A stretch of DNA of 64,000 bases from CAITSH01 sp945892985 (GTDB taxonomy: Bacteria; Pseudomonadota; Gammaproteobacteria; Burkholderiales; SG8-39), in assembly GCA_945892985.1 (NCBI GenBank), contig CAMDDU010000003.1:62001-126000 (forward strand). Direction: 5' to 3'. The notes beneath the pieces are model-generated. The model did no database searches, was not told the origin of the DNA, and was given only the letters and a program-made list of their open reading frames with translations. Of this stretch, positions 25,630-34,033 are shown one piece after another; within the stretch, counting starts at the first letter, position 1, and each line of letters starts with the position of its first letter. The position numbers and the translations under genes were made by a program.

Positions 25630-27318
25630 GTGCAGAACCTGCTGAACCTGCTGTCAGCTGTAGCCCTTTTGGTTTGGGGCACCCACCTTGTGCGCGCCGG
25701 CATCCTGCGCATTTACGGCGCGAAGTTGCGCGATGTTTTGTCGCAAAGCGTCAACAACCGGTTTTCCGCCGTCCTGGCCGGACTGGGGGTGACCGGACTG
25801 GTGCAAAGCAGTACGGCGACGGCGGTTATCGCCACCTCGTTTGCAGGTCGCGGTCTTATCGCCACCGCATCGGCACTGGCCATCATGCTTGGAGCGGATG
25901 TCGGCACCAGCTTGATGGTGCAGGTGTTTTCCTTAGACCTGTCATGGCTGTCGCCGCTGCTGCTGTTCTGTGGTGTGGTGTTGTTCCTGTCGTGGCAAAA
26001 CAGCACGGCCGGGCGCATTGGTCGCGTGCTTATCGGGCTTGGGCTGATTATTCTTGCGCTCAAGCTGATTATGGTGGCGACGCAGCCGTTCACGCAGGCG
26101 GCCGGGGTGAAGGTGATATTTGCCTCACTGACCGGGGATTTGATGCTCGATATGCTGGTCGGCGCGCTGTTCGCGGTGCTCTCCTATTCCAGCCTCGCCG
26201 TGGTGCTGTTGACGGCAACGCTGGTGTCCACCGGCATAATTTCGGTCAAGGTCGCGTTGGCCTTGGTTTTGGGGGCCAATCTGGGCAGCGGTATTCTTGC
26301 CGTGCTGACCACCTTGAATATGAGCCCGGAAGCGCGGCGGGTACCGCTAGGCAACCTCATTTTCAAAGTGCTTGGCTGCCTGCTGTTTGTACCGTTTATC
26401 GGTCCGGTGCAGCAGTTGCTGGCTTCGCTCGATGCCGACCCCCAGAGAATGGTGGTCAATTTTCACCTCTTGTTCAATGTGGTCCTGGCTGTGGTTTTTA
26501 TTTATGCGACAGAACCGGTGGCGCGGCTGACGGCCCGTATCCTGTCGGCGCCGCGACGTGGTGATGACCCATCCCGGCCGCGCCATCTGGATCCGAGCGC
26601 GCTTGCCACGCCCTCACTTGCCATCGCCTGCGCCGCCCGGGAGGCGCTGCGTCTGGGAGACGTCATAGAGACAATGCTCAAGGGCGTGCTCACAGTGTTG
26701 CAGACCAATGATCTTGCGCTGGGCAAGAGCCTCTGTGCAATGGAGGACACCGTGGATGATCTCTACACGGCCATAAAACTTTACCTGACCCAGGTAAGCC
26801 ACGAGGCGCTGGGTGACGCGGAAAGCCGGCGCTGGACGGACATTGTCACCTTTGCCATCAATATGGAGCACGTGGGGGACATGCTCGAGCGCATCCTGAT
26901 CGACCTTGAGGAGAAGAAAATCCTGAAGAACCGGAATTTTTCCGAGGCTGGCATGGCGGAAATTTGTGATCTGCATCAACGACTGGTCGCAAACCTGCAA
27001 CTTGGCTTATCAGTTTTTTTGGAAGGCGACTTGAAGAGCGCGCAACGCCTGATCGAGCAAAAGACGCAGTTTCGTAATGTGGAAATAGCGTATGCCGACA
27101 ATCATCTTCGTCGCCTGCTTGACAATACGCCGCAAAGCGTTGAAACCAGCTCGCTTCATCTTGACCTGATCAGTGACATGAAACGCATCAATTCGCACAT
27201 TTGCTCGATTGCCTATCCGATTTTGGAGCAGGCCGGTGTTTTGAACCACAGCCGCCTGCGCGAGACCCAGTTGAGCGTGGCCAGTGGCGCAGTCAACGGC
27301 GCGCCGCGTGCAAGCTGA
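25630..27318 (+). CDS. Na/Pi-cotransporter family protein with PhoU-like domain
   Basis: This 562-aa protein has about nine membrane helices in residues 1-300, including the family motif GLVQSSTATAVIATSFAGRG and a degenerate second copy (AVLSYSSLAVVLLTATLVST), then a PhoU-like helical domain from about 330 to 540. NptA-type proteins move phosphate with sodium; the E. coli relative YjbB exports phosphate. Placed nine bases after phnY and before the PhnZ-like gene, it may export or balance phosphate freed by PhnA. The start is a GTG. The direction of transport is inference. Confidence 0.85.
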   Translation: MQNLLNLLSAVALLVWGTHLVRAGILRIYGAKLRDVLSQSVNNRFSAVLAGLGVTGLVQSSTATAVIATSFAGRGLIATASALAIMLGADVGTSLMVQVFSLDLSWLSPLLLFCGVVLFLSWQNSTAGRIGRVLIGLGLIILALKLIMVATQPFTQAAGVKVIFASLTGDLMLDMLVGALFAVLSYSSLAVVLLTATLVSTGIISVKVALALVLGANLGSGILAVLTTLNMSPEARRVPLGNLIFKVLGCLLFVPFIGPVQQLLASLDADPQRMVVNFHLLFNVVLAVVFIYATEPVARLTARILSAPRRGDDPSRPRHLDPSALATPSLAIACAAREALRLGDVIETMLKGVLTVLQTNDLALGKSLCAMEDTVDDLYTAIKLYLTQVSHEALGDAESRRWTDIVTFAINMEHVGDMLERILIDLEEKKILKNRNFSEAGMAEICDLHQRLVANLQLGLSVFLEGDLKSAQRLIEQKTQFRNVEIAYADNHLRRLLDNTPQSVETSSLHLDLISDMKRINSHICSIAYPILEQAGVLNHSRLRETQLSVASGAVNGAPRAS

Positions 27319-27331
27319 GGAGAGAAAAACG

Positions 27332-27895
27332 GTGTCTATTTCCATCCTGGAAATCTGTGAGTTGTTTGAGCGCAAAGGGCATATGGCGTACTCAGGGGAG
27401 GGAGTGAGCCAGTTGGAGCATGCGCTGCAAAGTGCGCATCTGGCAGAAACAGCCGGGGCGACGAGCGCGCTCATCAGTGCCAGTTTTTTGCACGACCTGG
27501 GACATTTGCTTAACGATAGGAGGGAAACCCCGACGATGAGCGGTGTCGATGACACGCACCAGTATTTTGCCATTCCCTTTTTGCGCGGTGTCTTTGGCCC
27601 CCAAGTGCTGGAACCCATTCGCCTGCACGTCGAGGCCAAGCGCTATCTTTGCCGCTTACGCCCGGACTATTGGGCTTCGCTCTCGCCCGATTCGAAGCGA
27701 AGCCTGGAATTGCAAGGGGGCATTTATGCGCAAAAGGAGGCTGATGCGTTTATCGCCCGCCCGTATGCCGCGGATGCGGTTCGGCTTCGGATGTGGGATG
27801 ACAATGCCAAGGTGACGGGGCATGAGACGCCGCCACTGGCGCACTTTGCCACGCATCTGCGCGCTTGCGCGCTGCCGGCAAGGCAAAGCGTCTGA
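27332..27895 (+). CDS. phnZ: PhnZ-type HD-domain oxygenase of phosphonate operons
   Basis: A 187-aa HD protein of the phosphonate-operon type. The iron ligands of PhnZ map one to one: H30, H54, D55, H76, H99 and D156 here for H34, H58, D59, H80, H104 and D161 there. The substrate-contact pair Tyr24/Glu27 of PhnZ also matches (Y20, E23 in AYSGEGVSQLEHA), as does HVEAKRYL. PhnZ oxidises 2-amino-1-hydroxyethylphosphonate to glycine and phosphate through a mixed-valence di-iron centre. The usual partner oxygenase PhnY* is not in this window. The GTG at 27332 follows GAGGAG. Symbol by motif match, so tentative. Confidence 0.82.
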   Translation: MSISILEICELFERKGHMAYSGEGVSQLEHALQSAHLAETAGATSALISASFLHDLGHLLNDRRETPTMSGVDDTHQYFAIPFLRGVFGPQVLEPIRLHVEAKRYLCRLRPDYWASLSPDSKRSLELQGGIYAQKEADAFIARPYAADAVRLRMWDDNAKVTGHETPPLAHFATHLRACALPARQSV

Positions 27896-27975
27896 AGGTG
27901 AAGGCTGCCGCGTTCTTGCGTGTTTGCCAGAGTTGACGGGGCTGTGAGATTTTGACCCTGAGTTTCGAGGTCACC

Positions 27976-28794
27976 ATGTGGGTGCTGGGCGCCGCGCTGA
28001 TGCACGCCGTCTGGAACACCATTATCAAGTCGAGCAAGTCCAAGCTGCTGGACACCACCTTGATGGTGTTTTTCGGCAGTCTGATCGCGCTGCTAATCAT
28101 TCCATTTTTGCCACTGCCTGCGGCCGCATCATGGCCCTGGATCGCGGCATCGGTGACGCTGCATCTGTTTTATTATTTCGCCCTGATCGGTGCTTATCGT
28201 CATGGCGACTTATCGCACAGCTATCCGCTGATGCGTGGCGGGGCGCCGCTGCTGGTTGCGCTGATCGGACCGGTGGTCTTGCAAGAGCAACTGCCGCCAA
28301 TCGCATGGATGGGAATCGGGCTTATCAGTTTTGGCATTATCGCGCCGGCGCTAAGGTCTCTGGCGCATCCTGGCACCCATCGCGCGACGGCCTTCGCGCT
28401 TGCCAACGCGACGATCATCGCTGCCTACACCCTGGTGGACGGCAAGGGGGCTCGCCTGTCCGGTGACCCGATCGCCTATTCGATGTGGCTGTTTTTTCTG
28501 GATGGTTTCGCACTCTGCGGCTATACGTGGGTGACGCGCCGTAAGGAGTTGCTCAGCTACACGAAAGCGCGGTGGAAACCCGGCCTGGTTGGTGCGGTGT
28601 TCAGCATGGGCGCCTATGTGATTGCCATATGGGCCATGACCAAGGCCCCGGTGGCCATGGTCGCGGCATTGCGGGAAACCTCCGTCATCATTGCCGCGGT
28701 GATCGGCGCGACTTTGCTGAAAGAGCCACTCGGTGCCTGGAGAATTATCGGTGCGGCGCTCGTTGCAATCGGAATTCTGACGCTCAAGCTGTAG
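27976..28794 (+). CDS. EamA/DMT-family transporter of the phosphonate operon
   Basis: A 272-aa membrane protein with ten short helices in two EamA repeats; the first starts WVLGAALMHAVWNTIIKSSK and the second AFALANATIIAAYTLVDGKG. A family of such drug/metabolite-type carriers is found only with phosphonate genes, and this one closes the rightward operon. It might export a product or import a substrate; nothing in the sequence decides. The ATG at 27976 has GAGG just upstream; a TTG at 27952 would add eight residues. Confidence 0.8.
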   Translation: MWVLGAALMHAVWNTIIKSSKSKLLDTTLMVFFGSLIALLIIPFLPLPAAASWPWIAASVTLHLFYYFALIGAYRHGDLSHSYPLMRGGAPLLVALIGPVVLQEQLPPIAWMGIGLISFGIIAPALRSLAHPGTHRATAFALANATIIAAYTLVDGKGARLSGDPIAYSMWLFFLDGFALCGYTWVTRRKELLSYTKARWKPGLVGAVFSMGAYVIAIWAMTKAPVAMVAALRETSVIIAAVIGATLLKEPLGAWRIIGAALVAIGILTLKL

Positions 28795-28887
28795 CCGGTC
28801 TCGGGCAGCTTCGGGCGGTCGCGCCCGGCCCCCTGCTGGGGCGTGGCGTACAATGCGCGCTTTCCGCACCTTGATCCCCCTTAATTT

Positions 28888-30285
28888 ATGGTTCGCACGC
28901 GATTTGCTCCAAGCCCGACCGGCTATCTTCATCTAGGCGGCGCCCGTACGGCCCTGTTTGCCTGGGCCTATGCCCGCAAGCATGGCGGAAAATTCATTCT
29001 GCGCATCGAGGATACCGATCTTGAGCGCTCGACCGCGGCCTCTACGCAGGCTATTTTGGACGGCATGAAATGGCTGGGGCTTGATCATGATGAGGGCCCG
29101 TTCTACCAAATGCAAAGGCTGGATCGTTATCGCGAGGCGGCAGAGGCCTTGCTGCGTGATGGCAAGGCCTATTGGTGTTATGCCAGCAAGGAGGAACTCG
29201 ATGTCATGCGCGAGCAACAGCGCGCGCGCGGTGACAAGCCCCGCTACGATGGACGCTGGCGTCCGGAGAATGCGAAGCGGCTCGGATTGGTGCCACCGGC
29301 CGGGGTAAAACCGGTTCTGCGGTTCAGGAATCCGGATGATGGCGAGGTGATATTCAAGGACCTCGTCAAGGGTCCAATCACCATTGCCAATCGTGAGATC
29401 GACGATCTGGTTCTGCTGCGCGCCGATGGCGTGCCGACTTACAACTTCGGGGTGGTCATCGACGACCGCGACATGGAAATCACGCATGTTATTCGCGGCG
29501 ATGATCACGTCAATAACACGCCGAGGCAGGTCAACCTTTATCACGCACTGGGGGCGAAGCTGCCCGAGTTTGCCCATGTGCCGATGATCCTCGGGGCGGA
29601 CGGGGAGCGTTTGTCCAAGCGTCATGGCGCGGTGAGCGTGATGCAGTATCCGGAGGATGGCTACCTGCCCGAGGCGATGCTCAATTACCTGGCTAGGTTG
29701 GGTTGGTCTCACGGCGATGAGGAGGTGTTCACGCTGGAGCAGTTCATCGAATGGTTTGATCTCAGTCACATCAGCCACTCGGCTGCGCAGTTTAATCCTG
29801 AAAAATTGCGTTGGCTGAATCATCACTACATGAAGGCGCGACCCAATGTCAATTTAGCCGCACTGGTGAAGTCGAGGATTGAGGCCGATGGCGGGCGGTT
29901 TGATGGCGGGCCTGAATTGGAGCCGGTGGTCGGTTTGCTCAAGGATAGATCAGAGACCCTGGCGGTGCTGGCCGAGGAGGTCATGATGTTTTATGGCGAT
30001 TCGCATGCGGCCCCTGAATTGCTCGCGCAGCACGTGACCGCGGAGGTGAAGCCGGCGCTGATCGATCTCGCCGTCCGGCTTGCGGGTATTGCCGACTGGA
30101 CGAATGAGGGTATCAGCGCCGCCATCAAGGGCGTGTTGGAGGAGTTCAAGCTGAAAATGCCCAAGCTTGCCATTCCGGTGCGCGTTGCAGTGTTCGCTCG
30201 TCCGCAGACGCCTGATCTTGTCGCGGTGCTTTGCCTCGCCGGCAGGGAGAGGGTGATTGCCCGTTTGCGCAGCGCTACGGCCTGA
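28888..30285 (+). CDS. gltX: Glutamyl-tRNA synthetase
   Basis: A 465-aa class Ic synthetase that charges tRNA-Glu. The HIGH-type motif is PSPTGYLHLGGARTALFAW at the N-terminus and the KMSKS-type motif is ERLSKRHGAVSV at about residue 245. The C-terminal anticodon-binding helical domain is complete. A tRNA-Glu gene lies 200 bp downstream, a sensible though not obligatory arrangement. The short zinc-site region lacks a clear Cys cluster (SKEELDVMREQQR), as in many bacterial GluRS. Confidence 0.96.
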   Translation: MVRTRFAPSPTGYLHLGGARTALFAWAYARKHGGKFILRIEDTDLERSTAASTQAILDGMKWLGLDHDEGPFYQMQRLDRYREAAEALLRDGKAYWCYASKEELDVMREQQRARGDKPRYDGRWRPENAKRLGLVPPAGVKPVLRFRNPDDGEVIFKDLVKGPITIANREIDDLVLLRADGVPTYNFGVVIDDRDMEITHVIRGDDHVNNTPRQVNLYHALGAKLPEFAHVPMILGADGERLSKRHGAVSVMQYPEDGYLPEAMLNYLARLGWSHGDEEVFTLEQFIEWFDLSHISHSAAQFNPEKLRWLNHHYMKARPNVNLAALVKSRIEADGGRFDGGPELEPVVGLLKDRSETLAVLAEEVMMFYGDSHAAPELLAQHVTAEVKPALIDLAVRLAGIADWTNEGISAAIKGVLEEFKLKMPKLAIPVRVAVFARPQTPDLVAVLCLAGRERVIARLRSATA

Positions 30286-30297
30286 ATATTCAAGTCG

Positions 30298-30330
30298 TTC
30301 ATCCAGGCAAGTAATTTTTCATCCAGGCAA
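30298..30330 (+). repeat. 13-bp direct repeat upstream of the tRNA promoter
   Basis: TTCATCCAGGCAA occurs at 30298-30310 and 30318-30330, a 20-bp period, ending directly at the -35 hexamer of the tRNA promoter. It may be a small slippage duplication or an activator site. Confidence 0.6.
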
Positions 30331-30360
30331 TTTACAGGGATAGTAATTTACCCTTATAAT
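30331..30360 (+). promoter_or_regulatory. Promoter of the tRNA-Ala/tRNA-Glu unit
   Basis: TTTACA (30331-30336) and TATAAT (30355-30360) are separated by 18 bases, giving a near-consensus sigma-70 promoter. Start of transcription is expected near 30367, just before tRNA-Ala. Confidence 0.75.
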
Positions 30361-30372
30361 GACGGGCTTCGT

Positions 30373-30448
<76 letters not shown>

Positions 30449-30484
30449 ACGAATCTGTGTAGTAGAGCAACATGGGCAGATTTT

Positions 30485-30560
30485 GTCCCCATCGTCTAGA
30501 GGCCTAGGACATCACCCTTTCACGGTGAGTACGCGAGTTCGAATCTCGCTGGGGACGCCA
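30485..30560 (+). tRNA. tRNA-Glu (anticodon TTC)
   Basis: A 76-base tRNA with acceptor GTCCCCA/TGGGGAC, anticodon loop CTTTCAC (anticodon TTC), T-arm GCGAGTTCGAATCTCGC and encoded CCA ending at 30560. It follows tRNA-Ala by 36 bases and should be cotranscribed. Its 3' end marks the start of the accessory region, so it may have served as an integration site; no repeated copy of its 3' end was found. Confidence 0.97.
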
Positions 30561-30568
30561 ATAAATTC

Positions 30569-30627
30569 AAGGCGTTACAAAATAAAAACACGGATATAAC
30601 GCCTTCGTGTCTAGTTTATATCTAGAC
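30569..30627 (+). terminator. Two inverted repeats after tRNA-Glu
   Basis: AAGGCGTTA (30569-30577) pairs with TAACGCCTT (30597-30605), loop 19 bases; directly after it GTCTAG (30609-30614) pairs with CTAGAC (30622-30627) around TTTATAT. The first could end the tRNA transcript though no T tract follows. The second is AT-rich and palindromic. Confidence 0.5.
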
Positions 30628-30930
30628 CGCGTAGAAAAAACGGCAGGCGCAACGCCCGCTGGCAGATACAAACTTAGCGCGGTTCGCACAGTTGCCGCGC
30701 AATGCGCCTCAGCAGTTCGGTCGTTTCAACTATTTTGGCAACCCCGCCTAAGGCCATGATGATCTGCGCTGCCTGACCCGTTTGCCGAAACCTGCTTGAT
30801 GATCGTCGCCGGGTTTATACGGCCACCTCGCTGGTGAAGTTGCCCTTGTGAGGGCCATCAATCATGCTATGCACGTCAAGTAATTTGTTTGGCTATTGGG
30901 GGCAGTTGCATTTGAATATATTCCTCAAGC
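30628..30930. other. Intergenic stretch without a clear gene
   Basis: On the minus strand one frame reads MIDGPHKGNFTSEVAV then a stop, and goes on FRQTGQAAQIIMALGGVAK and IVETTELLRRIARQLCEPR to a stop near 30676. This has a protein-like look but no start or full domain, so it may be a decayed short gene. Nothing else was seen. Confidence 0.35.
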
Positions 30931-31911
30931 TCATTCCACTTTGGCACCCGATGATCGAATCACGCGCGCCCACTTCTCTTTCTCGGCGCGCATGAATTCG
31001 CCGAAGGCCTCTGGCGTGCCCGCAGGCAGGATCTCAAAGCCCTGATTTACGAGTGCCTCGCGCACCGATGGCACGAGGATCGCCTTGTTCAGCTCGCTAT
31101 TGAGGCGCCGCAATATTGCCTCCGGCGTTCCGGCCGGTGCGGCAAAGCCGAACCACGCGGTGACGTCGAAGCCGGCGACACCGGCTTCGGCTACCGTGGG
31201 AAGCTCCGGCCACCAGGAAACGGGGCGGGGCGTCGCGACCGCAAGGGCGCGCAGCTTGCCGCCCTTGGCAAGGCCCACGGCATTTGGCGCATTGGGGAAC
31301 ATCAACAGTACGTCGCCCGTCACCACCGCGTTCACCGCCTCTGGAGTTCCCTTGTACGGGACGTGAACGCCGCGCACGCCGATGAGCGTGCCGAACAGCT
31401 CTCCGGCCATGTGATGCGAGGTGCCGTTGCCCCCCGAGGAGAAGGTGAAGCGCTCCGGCGCTGCCCGGATGAGCGCGATCAGCTCGGGCACCGTGCGCGC
31501 TGCGACGCCGGTTCCTACGATGAGAACATTGGGGCTAGACGCGACGAGCGCCACCGGTGCGAAATCGCGCATCGGGTCGAATGAAAGCTTGGGGTAAAGC
31601 GACGGTCCGATGCCGTGTGTCGCGATGCTGTTGCCCAACAAGGTATAGCCGTCGGCGGGGGCTTTGGCGACCGCCTCGGCCGCGAGCATTCCGCCCGCGC
31701 CGGGACGGTTCTCGATCACAAACGACTGCCCGAGCTGCTTCGCCAGCTGGTTGCCGAGCACGCGCGCGAGGATATCCGAAGTCGAGCCCGGCGACAGCGT
31801 CACGACGATCTTCACCGGCTTCACCGGGTACTCCTGCGCGTTGGAACCGGCCGCGATGGCCGACAGTACTGCAGAAACAATGAAGCCTACGAATTTCAAA
31901 CGACCTTGCAT
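30931..31911 (-). CDS. Bug/TctC-family tripartite tricarboxylate receptor (1)
   Basis: A 326-aa periplasmic binding protein with signal peptide (FVGFIVSAVLSAIAAGSNAQ). The mature protein starts EYPVKPVKIVVTLSPGSTSD, the hallmark opening of Bug receptors, and has FVIENRPGAGGMLAAEAV and RGVHVPYKGTPEAVNAV. Bug proteins bind carboxylates, amino acids or nicotinamides and usually deliver them to TctAB permeases, none of which is in the window. The ATG at 31911 follows GGGGGG. Confidence 0.9.
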   Translation of the reverse strand: MQGRLKFVGFIVSAVLSAIAAGSNAQEYPVKPVKIVVTLSPGSTSDILARVLGNQLAKQLGQSFVIENRPGAGGMLAAEAVAKAPADGYTLLGNSIATHGIGPSLYPKLSFDPMRDFAPVALVASSPNVLIVGTGVAARTVPELIALIRAAPERFTFSSGGNGTSHHMAGELFGTLIGVRGVHVPYKGTPEAVNAVVTGDVLLMFPNAPNAVGLAKGGKLRALAVATPRPVSWWPELPTVAEAGVAGFDVTAWFGFAAPAGTPEAILRRLNSELNKAILVPSVREALVNQGFEILPAGTPEAFGEFMRAEKEKWARVIRSSGAKVE

Positions 31912-32395
31912 GCGCCCCCCCTTGATTTGTATTAGTACAGATACTCCCATGCTTTGGTGGATCACGACGGCTTATCTCAGCGCGGTTGGTGATGCGAGCA
32001 CCTCAAGGGGCTTCAGCAGTTAGGTCGCCGCGATGATTTTGGCGGCTAACCGCACTCCGGTGACGCGGGGAGAGGAAATAAGTTTTGTTAAGTTTTCGGG
32101 TTCAGAGCGGCAATCATTGAAACTGAATTAAAAAGTGGCCTGTCTGGATAATCTCGAAAATAAATCAGCAAGAATACGCTGAAGAAAAGTGCGCGTTGTT
32201 TTGCGTACGCTTGTTTCTACCTTATGTTGGCCGGCATTTTCACACGTCCTGCCACCTGCTCTAACCACCAGCTGTCAACGAAACACCAGATCCCGCACAG
32301 CTGCTTGTTCTGGGTATGGTTTGACCAACATCATTCGCTAAATAAGCCTTAATTGAAATGTCGCAACAATCCGACGGACTTCGAAAAAGAAATCT
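31912..32395. other. Divergent intergenic region, no gene seen
   Basis: This 484-bp stretch lies between the Bug gene (minus) and the TPR/2OG oxygenase gene (plus). Short readings exist but none has a domain or ribosome site. It should hold the promoters of both genes; no consensus pair stands out. Confidence 0.5.
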
Positions 32396-33727
32396 ATGAG
32401 CAGTGCCAACAATACAAACGAGTTGCTTGATACCGGCCTGCGCGCCCAGAACAGCGGTCGCATGGATGAAGCTGCACGCATTTTTCAACAGGTTCTAACC
32501 GCGGATCCGCGCAACGTCCGGGCATTGAATACATACGGATTGTTTCTTGAAAAAACCAAAGAGCAGTCAAAAGCTGAAGAATTTTTGAGACGCGCCATTC
32601 AATACGCCCCGCATGTACTCGACAGCTATGTCAATCTGGGTTTTGTCCTGCATAGCGCGGAAAAATTCGACTTGGCCATCGATTGCTGCCAGCTTGGCTT
32701 GAAACTGTTTCCAGACAATCGCTACCTGCAAAACAATCTCGCAACCAACCTGCACAGCGCAGGCAAATACGATGAAGCTATCGATCTTCTAAAAAAAATG
32801 ATCGCCTTGGATCCGAGCCATACCGGTGCGCGCTATCACATCGGCAGGATATACATGGACCTTGACGACAGCACCGAGGCAGTGAATTTTTTCATCGAGG
32901 CCCTACAGTTCAATCCGAACGACCATCTGTCCCTCAGCGCCGCCGGAGAGTGCCTGTTAAAAACCGGTCGGGCCGGCGAGGCGTTGGACATGTTCGACAA
33001 GGCGCTGCAACTGGGCGGCTTCGACAACCGCATCACATCACTCAAGACGCTTACGCTGGCCGAACTGGGCCGAACGCAGGAAGAGAACTGGTTGTCCGAC
33101 CCGCACCGGCTCGGGCAAATATCCATCATCTCTGAAATCGGCTACAGCCGCGAAGACATGCTCGCCCTCAACCGCGAATTGTCGGAATTTGCGTCGAATC
33201 ACCCAACCCTACGCAAAGACCCCAAGGAAAACGCCGTCTACAAGAGCTGGCACAGCAAAAACATCGCCTTCGATGGTAATCCGGCGGTGGAAAAACTCAA
33301 ACATTTCATTGCCTATGCCTGCGACAAACGGCTGAAAACCCTGGCGCAAGAGGATCCCCTCCATCCTTTCGTGAAAACCGTGCCGCGCGAAACCGATCTG
33401 TTCCTATGGGCGGTAAAGATGCAGGGTGGTGGTCAGTTCACCCCACACACCCATCCGGCCGGATGGCTGAGCGGGGTGTATTACGTTGACATTCCCGACG
33501 TTGTCTCGGCCGCGAACTCAGGCGAAGCGGGCTGGCTCAAACTCGGCCCACCAAGGGCTGACTTCAAGCTGACGCGGCAACCGATCACCCGCGCGGTCAA
33601 GCCCGAACCGGGCATGTTGGTTACCTTTCCCTCGTATATCTGGCACGACACGGTCCCTCTGCCCGAAGAAATAACCCAGCAGCGTCTTTGCCTCGCTTTT
33701 GATATTTTGCCGATGAATCGAAGGTAA
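32396..33727 (+). CDS. TPR protein with C-terminal 2OG-Fe(II) oxygenase domain
   Basis: A 443-aa protein. Residues 1-230 are six or so TPR repeats (LDTGLRAQNSGRMDEAARIF and similar). The C-terminal 200 residues look like a putative 2-oxoglutarate/iron oxygenase: the iron site GGQFTPHTHPAGWLSGVYY (HxH), a distal His in SYIWHDTVPL, and the 2OG-binding Arg in QQRLCLAFDI. It is likely a protein or peptide hydroxylase with TPR-based substrate choice. No RBS of note. A hairpin follows the stop. Neighbours give no clue. Confidence 0.8.
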   Translation: MSSANNTNELLDTGLRAQNSGRMDEAARIFQQVLTADPRNVRALNTYGLFLEKTKEQSKAEEFLRRAIQYAPHVLDSYVNLGFVLHSAEKFDLAIDCCQLGLKLFPDNRYLQNNLATNLHSAGKYDEAIDLLKKMIALDPSHTGARYHIGRIYMDLDDSTEAVNFFIEALQFNPNDHLSLSAAGECLLKTGRAGEALDMFDKALQLGGFDNRITSLKTLTLAELGRTQEENWLSDPHRLGQISIISEIGYSREDMLALNRELSEFASNHPTLRKDPKENAVYKSWHSKNIAFDGNPAVEKLKHFIAYACDKRLKTLAQEDPLHPFVKTVPRETDLFLWAVKMQGGGQFTPHTHPAGWLSGVYYVDIPDVVSAANSGEAGWLKLGPPRADFKLTRQPITRAVKPEPGMLVTFPSYIWHDTVPLPEEITQQRLCLAFDILPMNRR

Positions 33728-33749
33728 TACAGGCAGCGCAGGCAAACAA

Positions 33750-33771
33750 AAAGGGCTCCGCGGCGCCCTTT
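33750..33771 (+). terminator. Probable terminator of the TPR/2OG oxygenase gene
   Basis: AAAGGGC (33750-33756) pairs with GCCCTTT (33765-33771) around an eight-base GC-rich loop, 23 bases after the stop codon. The T tract is short and broken, so efficiency is uncertain. Confidence 0.5.
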
Positions 33772-33823
33772 GTTCCATTAAGGAATTTTTTGTGCCATTA
33801 TGGTGCTATGGAAAAGAAACCCC

Positions 33824-34033
33824 ATGGCCATCAATGTCAAACTGTCTGAAAACTTGGTCGAGCAGGCCAAGACCCACGCACTGATCCAGCACCGCTCGGT
33901 GCCCAAGCAGATCGAGTACTGGTCGCAGATCGGCAAGATTGCGGAGGAGAACCCGGACCTGCCGTTCTCCATGATCCGTGACATCCTAGTGGCGGATCAA
34001 GAGGCGGTAGTCGCAGAATACGTTTTTAGCTGA
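33824..34033 (+). CDS. ParD-like antitoxin, orphan
   Basis: A 69-aa protein beginning MAINVKLSENLVEQAKTHAL, with HRSVPKQIEYWSQIGKIAEE. This matches the ParD-like family, a ribbon-helix-helix-type antitoxin group. No toxin gene of the RelE/ParE kind is adjacent on either side. It may be a solitary regulator or the remnant of a lost module. The ATG at 33824 is preferred to a GTG-type start 24 bases earlier because it opens the conserved beta-strand. Confidence 0.7.
   Translation: MAINVKLSENLVEQAKTHALIQHRSVPKQIEYWSQIGKIAEENPDLPFSMIRDILVADQEAVVAEYVFS

Noticed and set aside
28933..29826. 297-codon minus-strand open frame
   Set aside because: Shadow of gltX.
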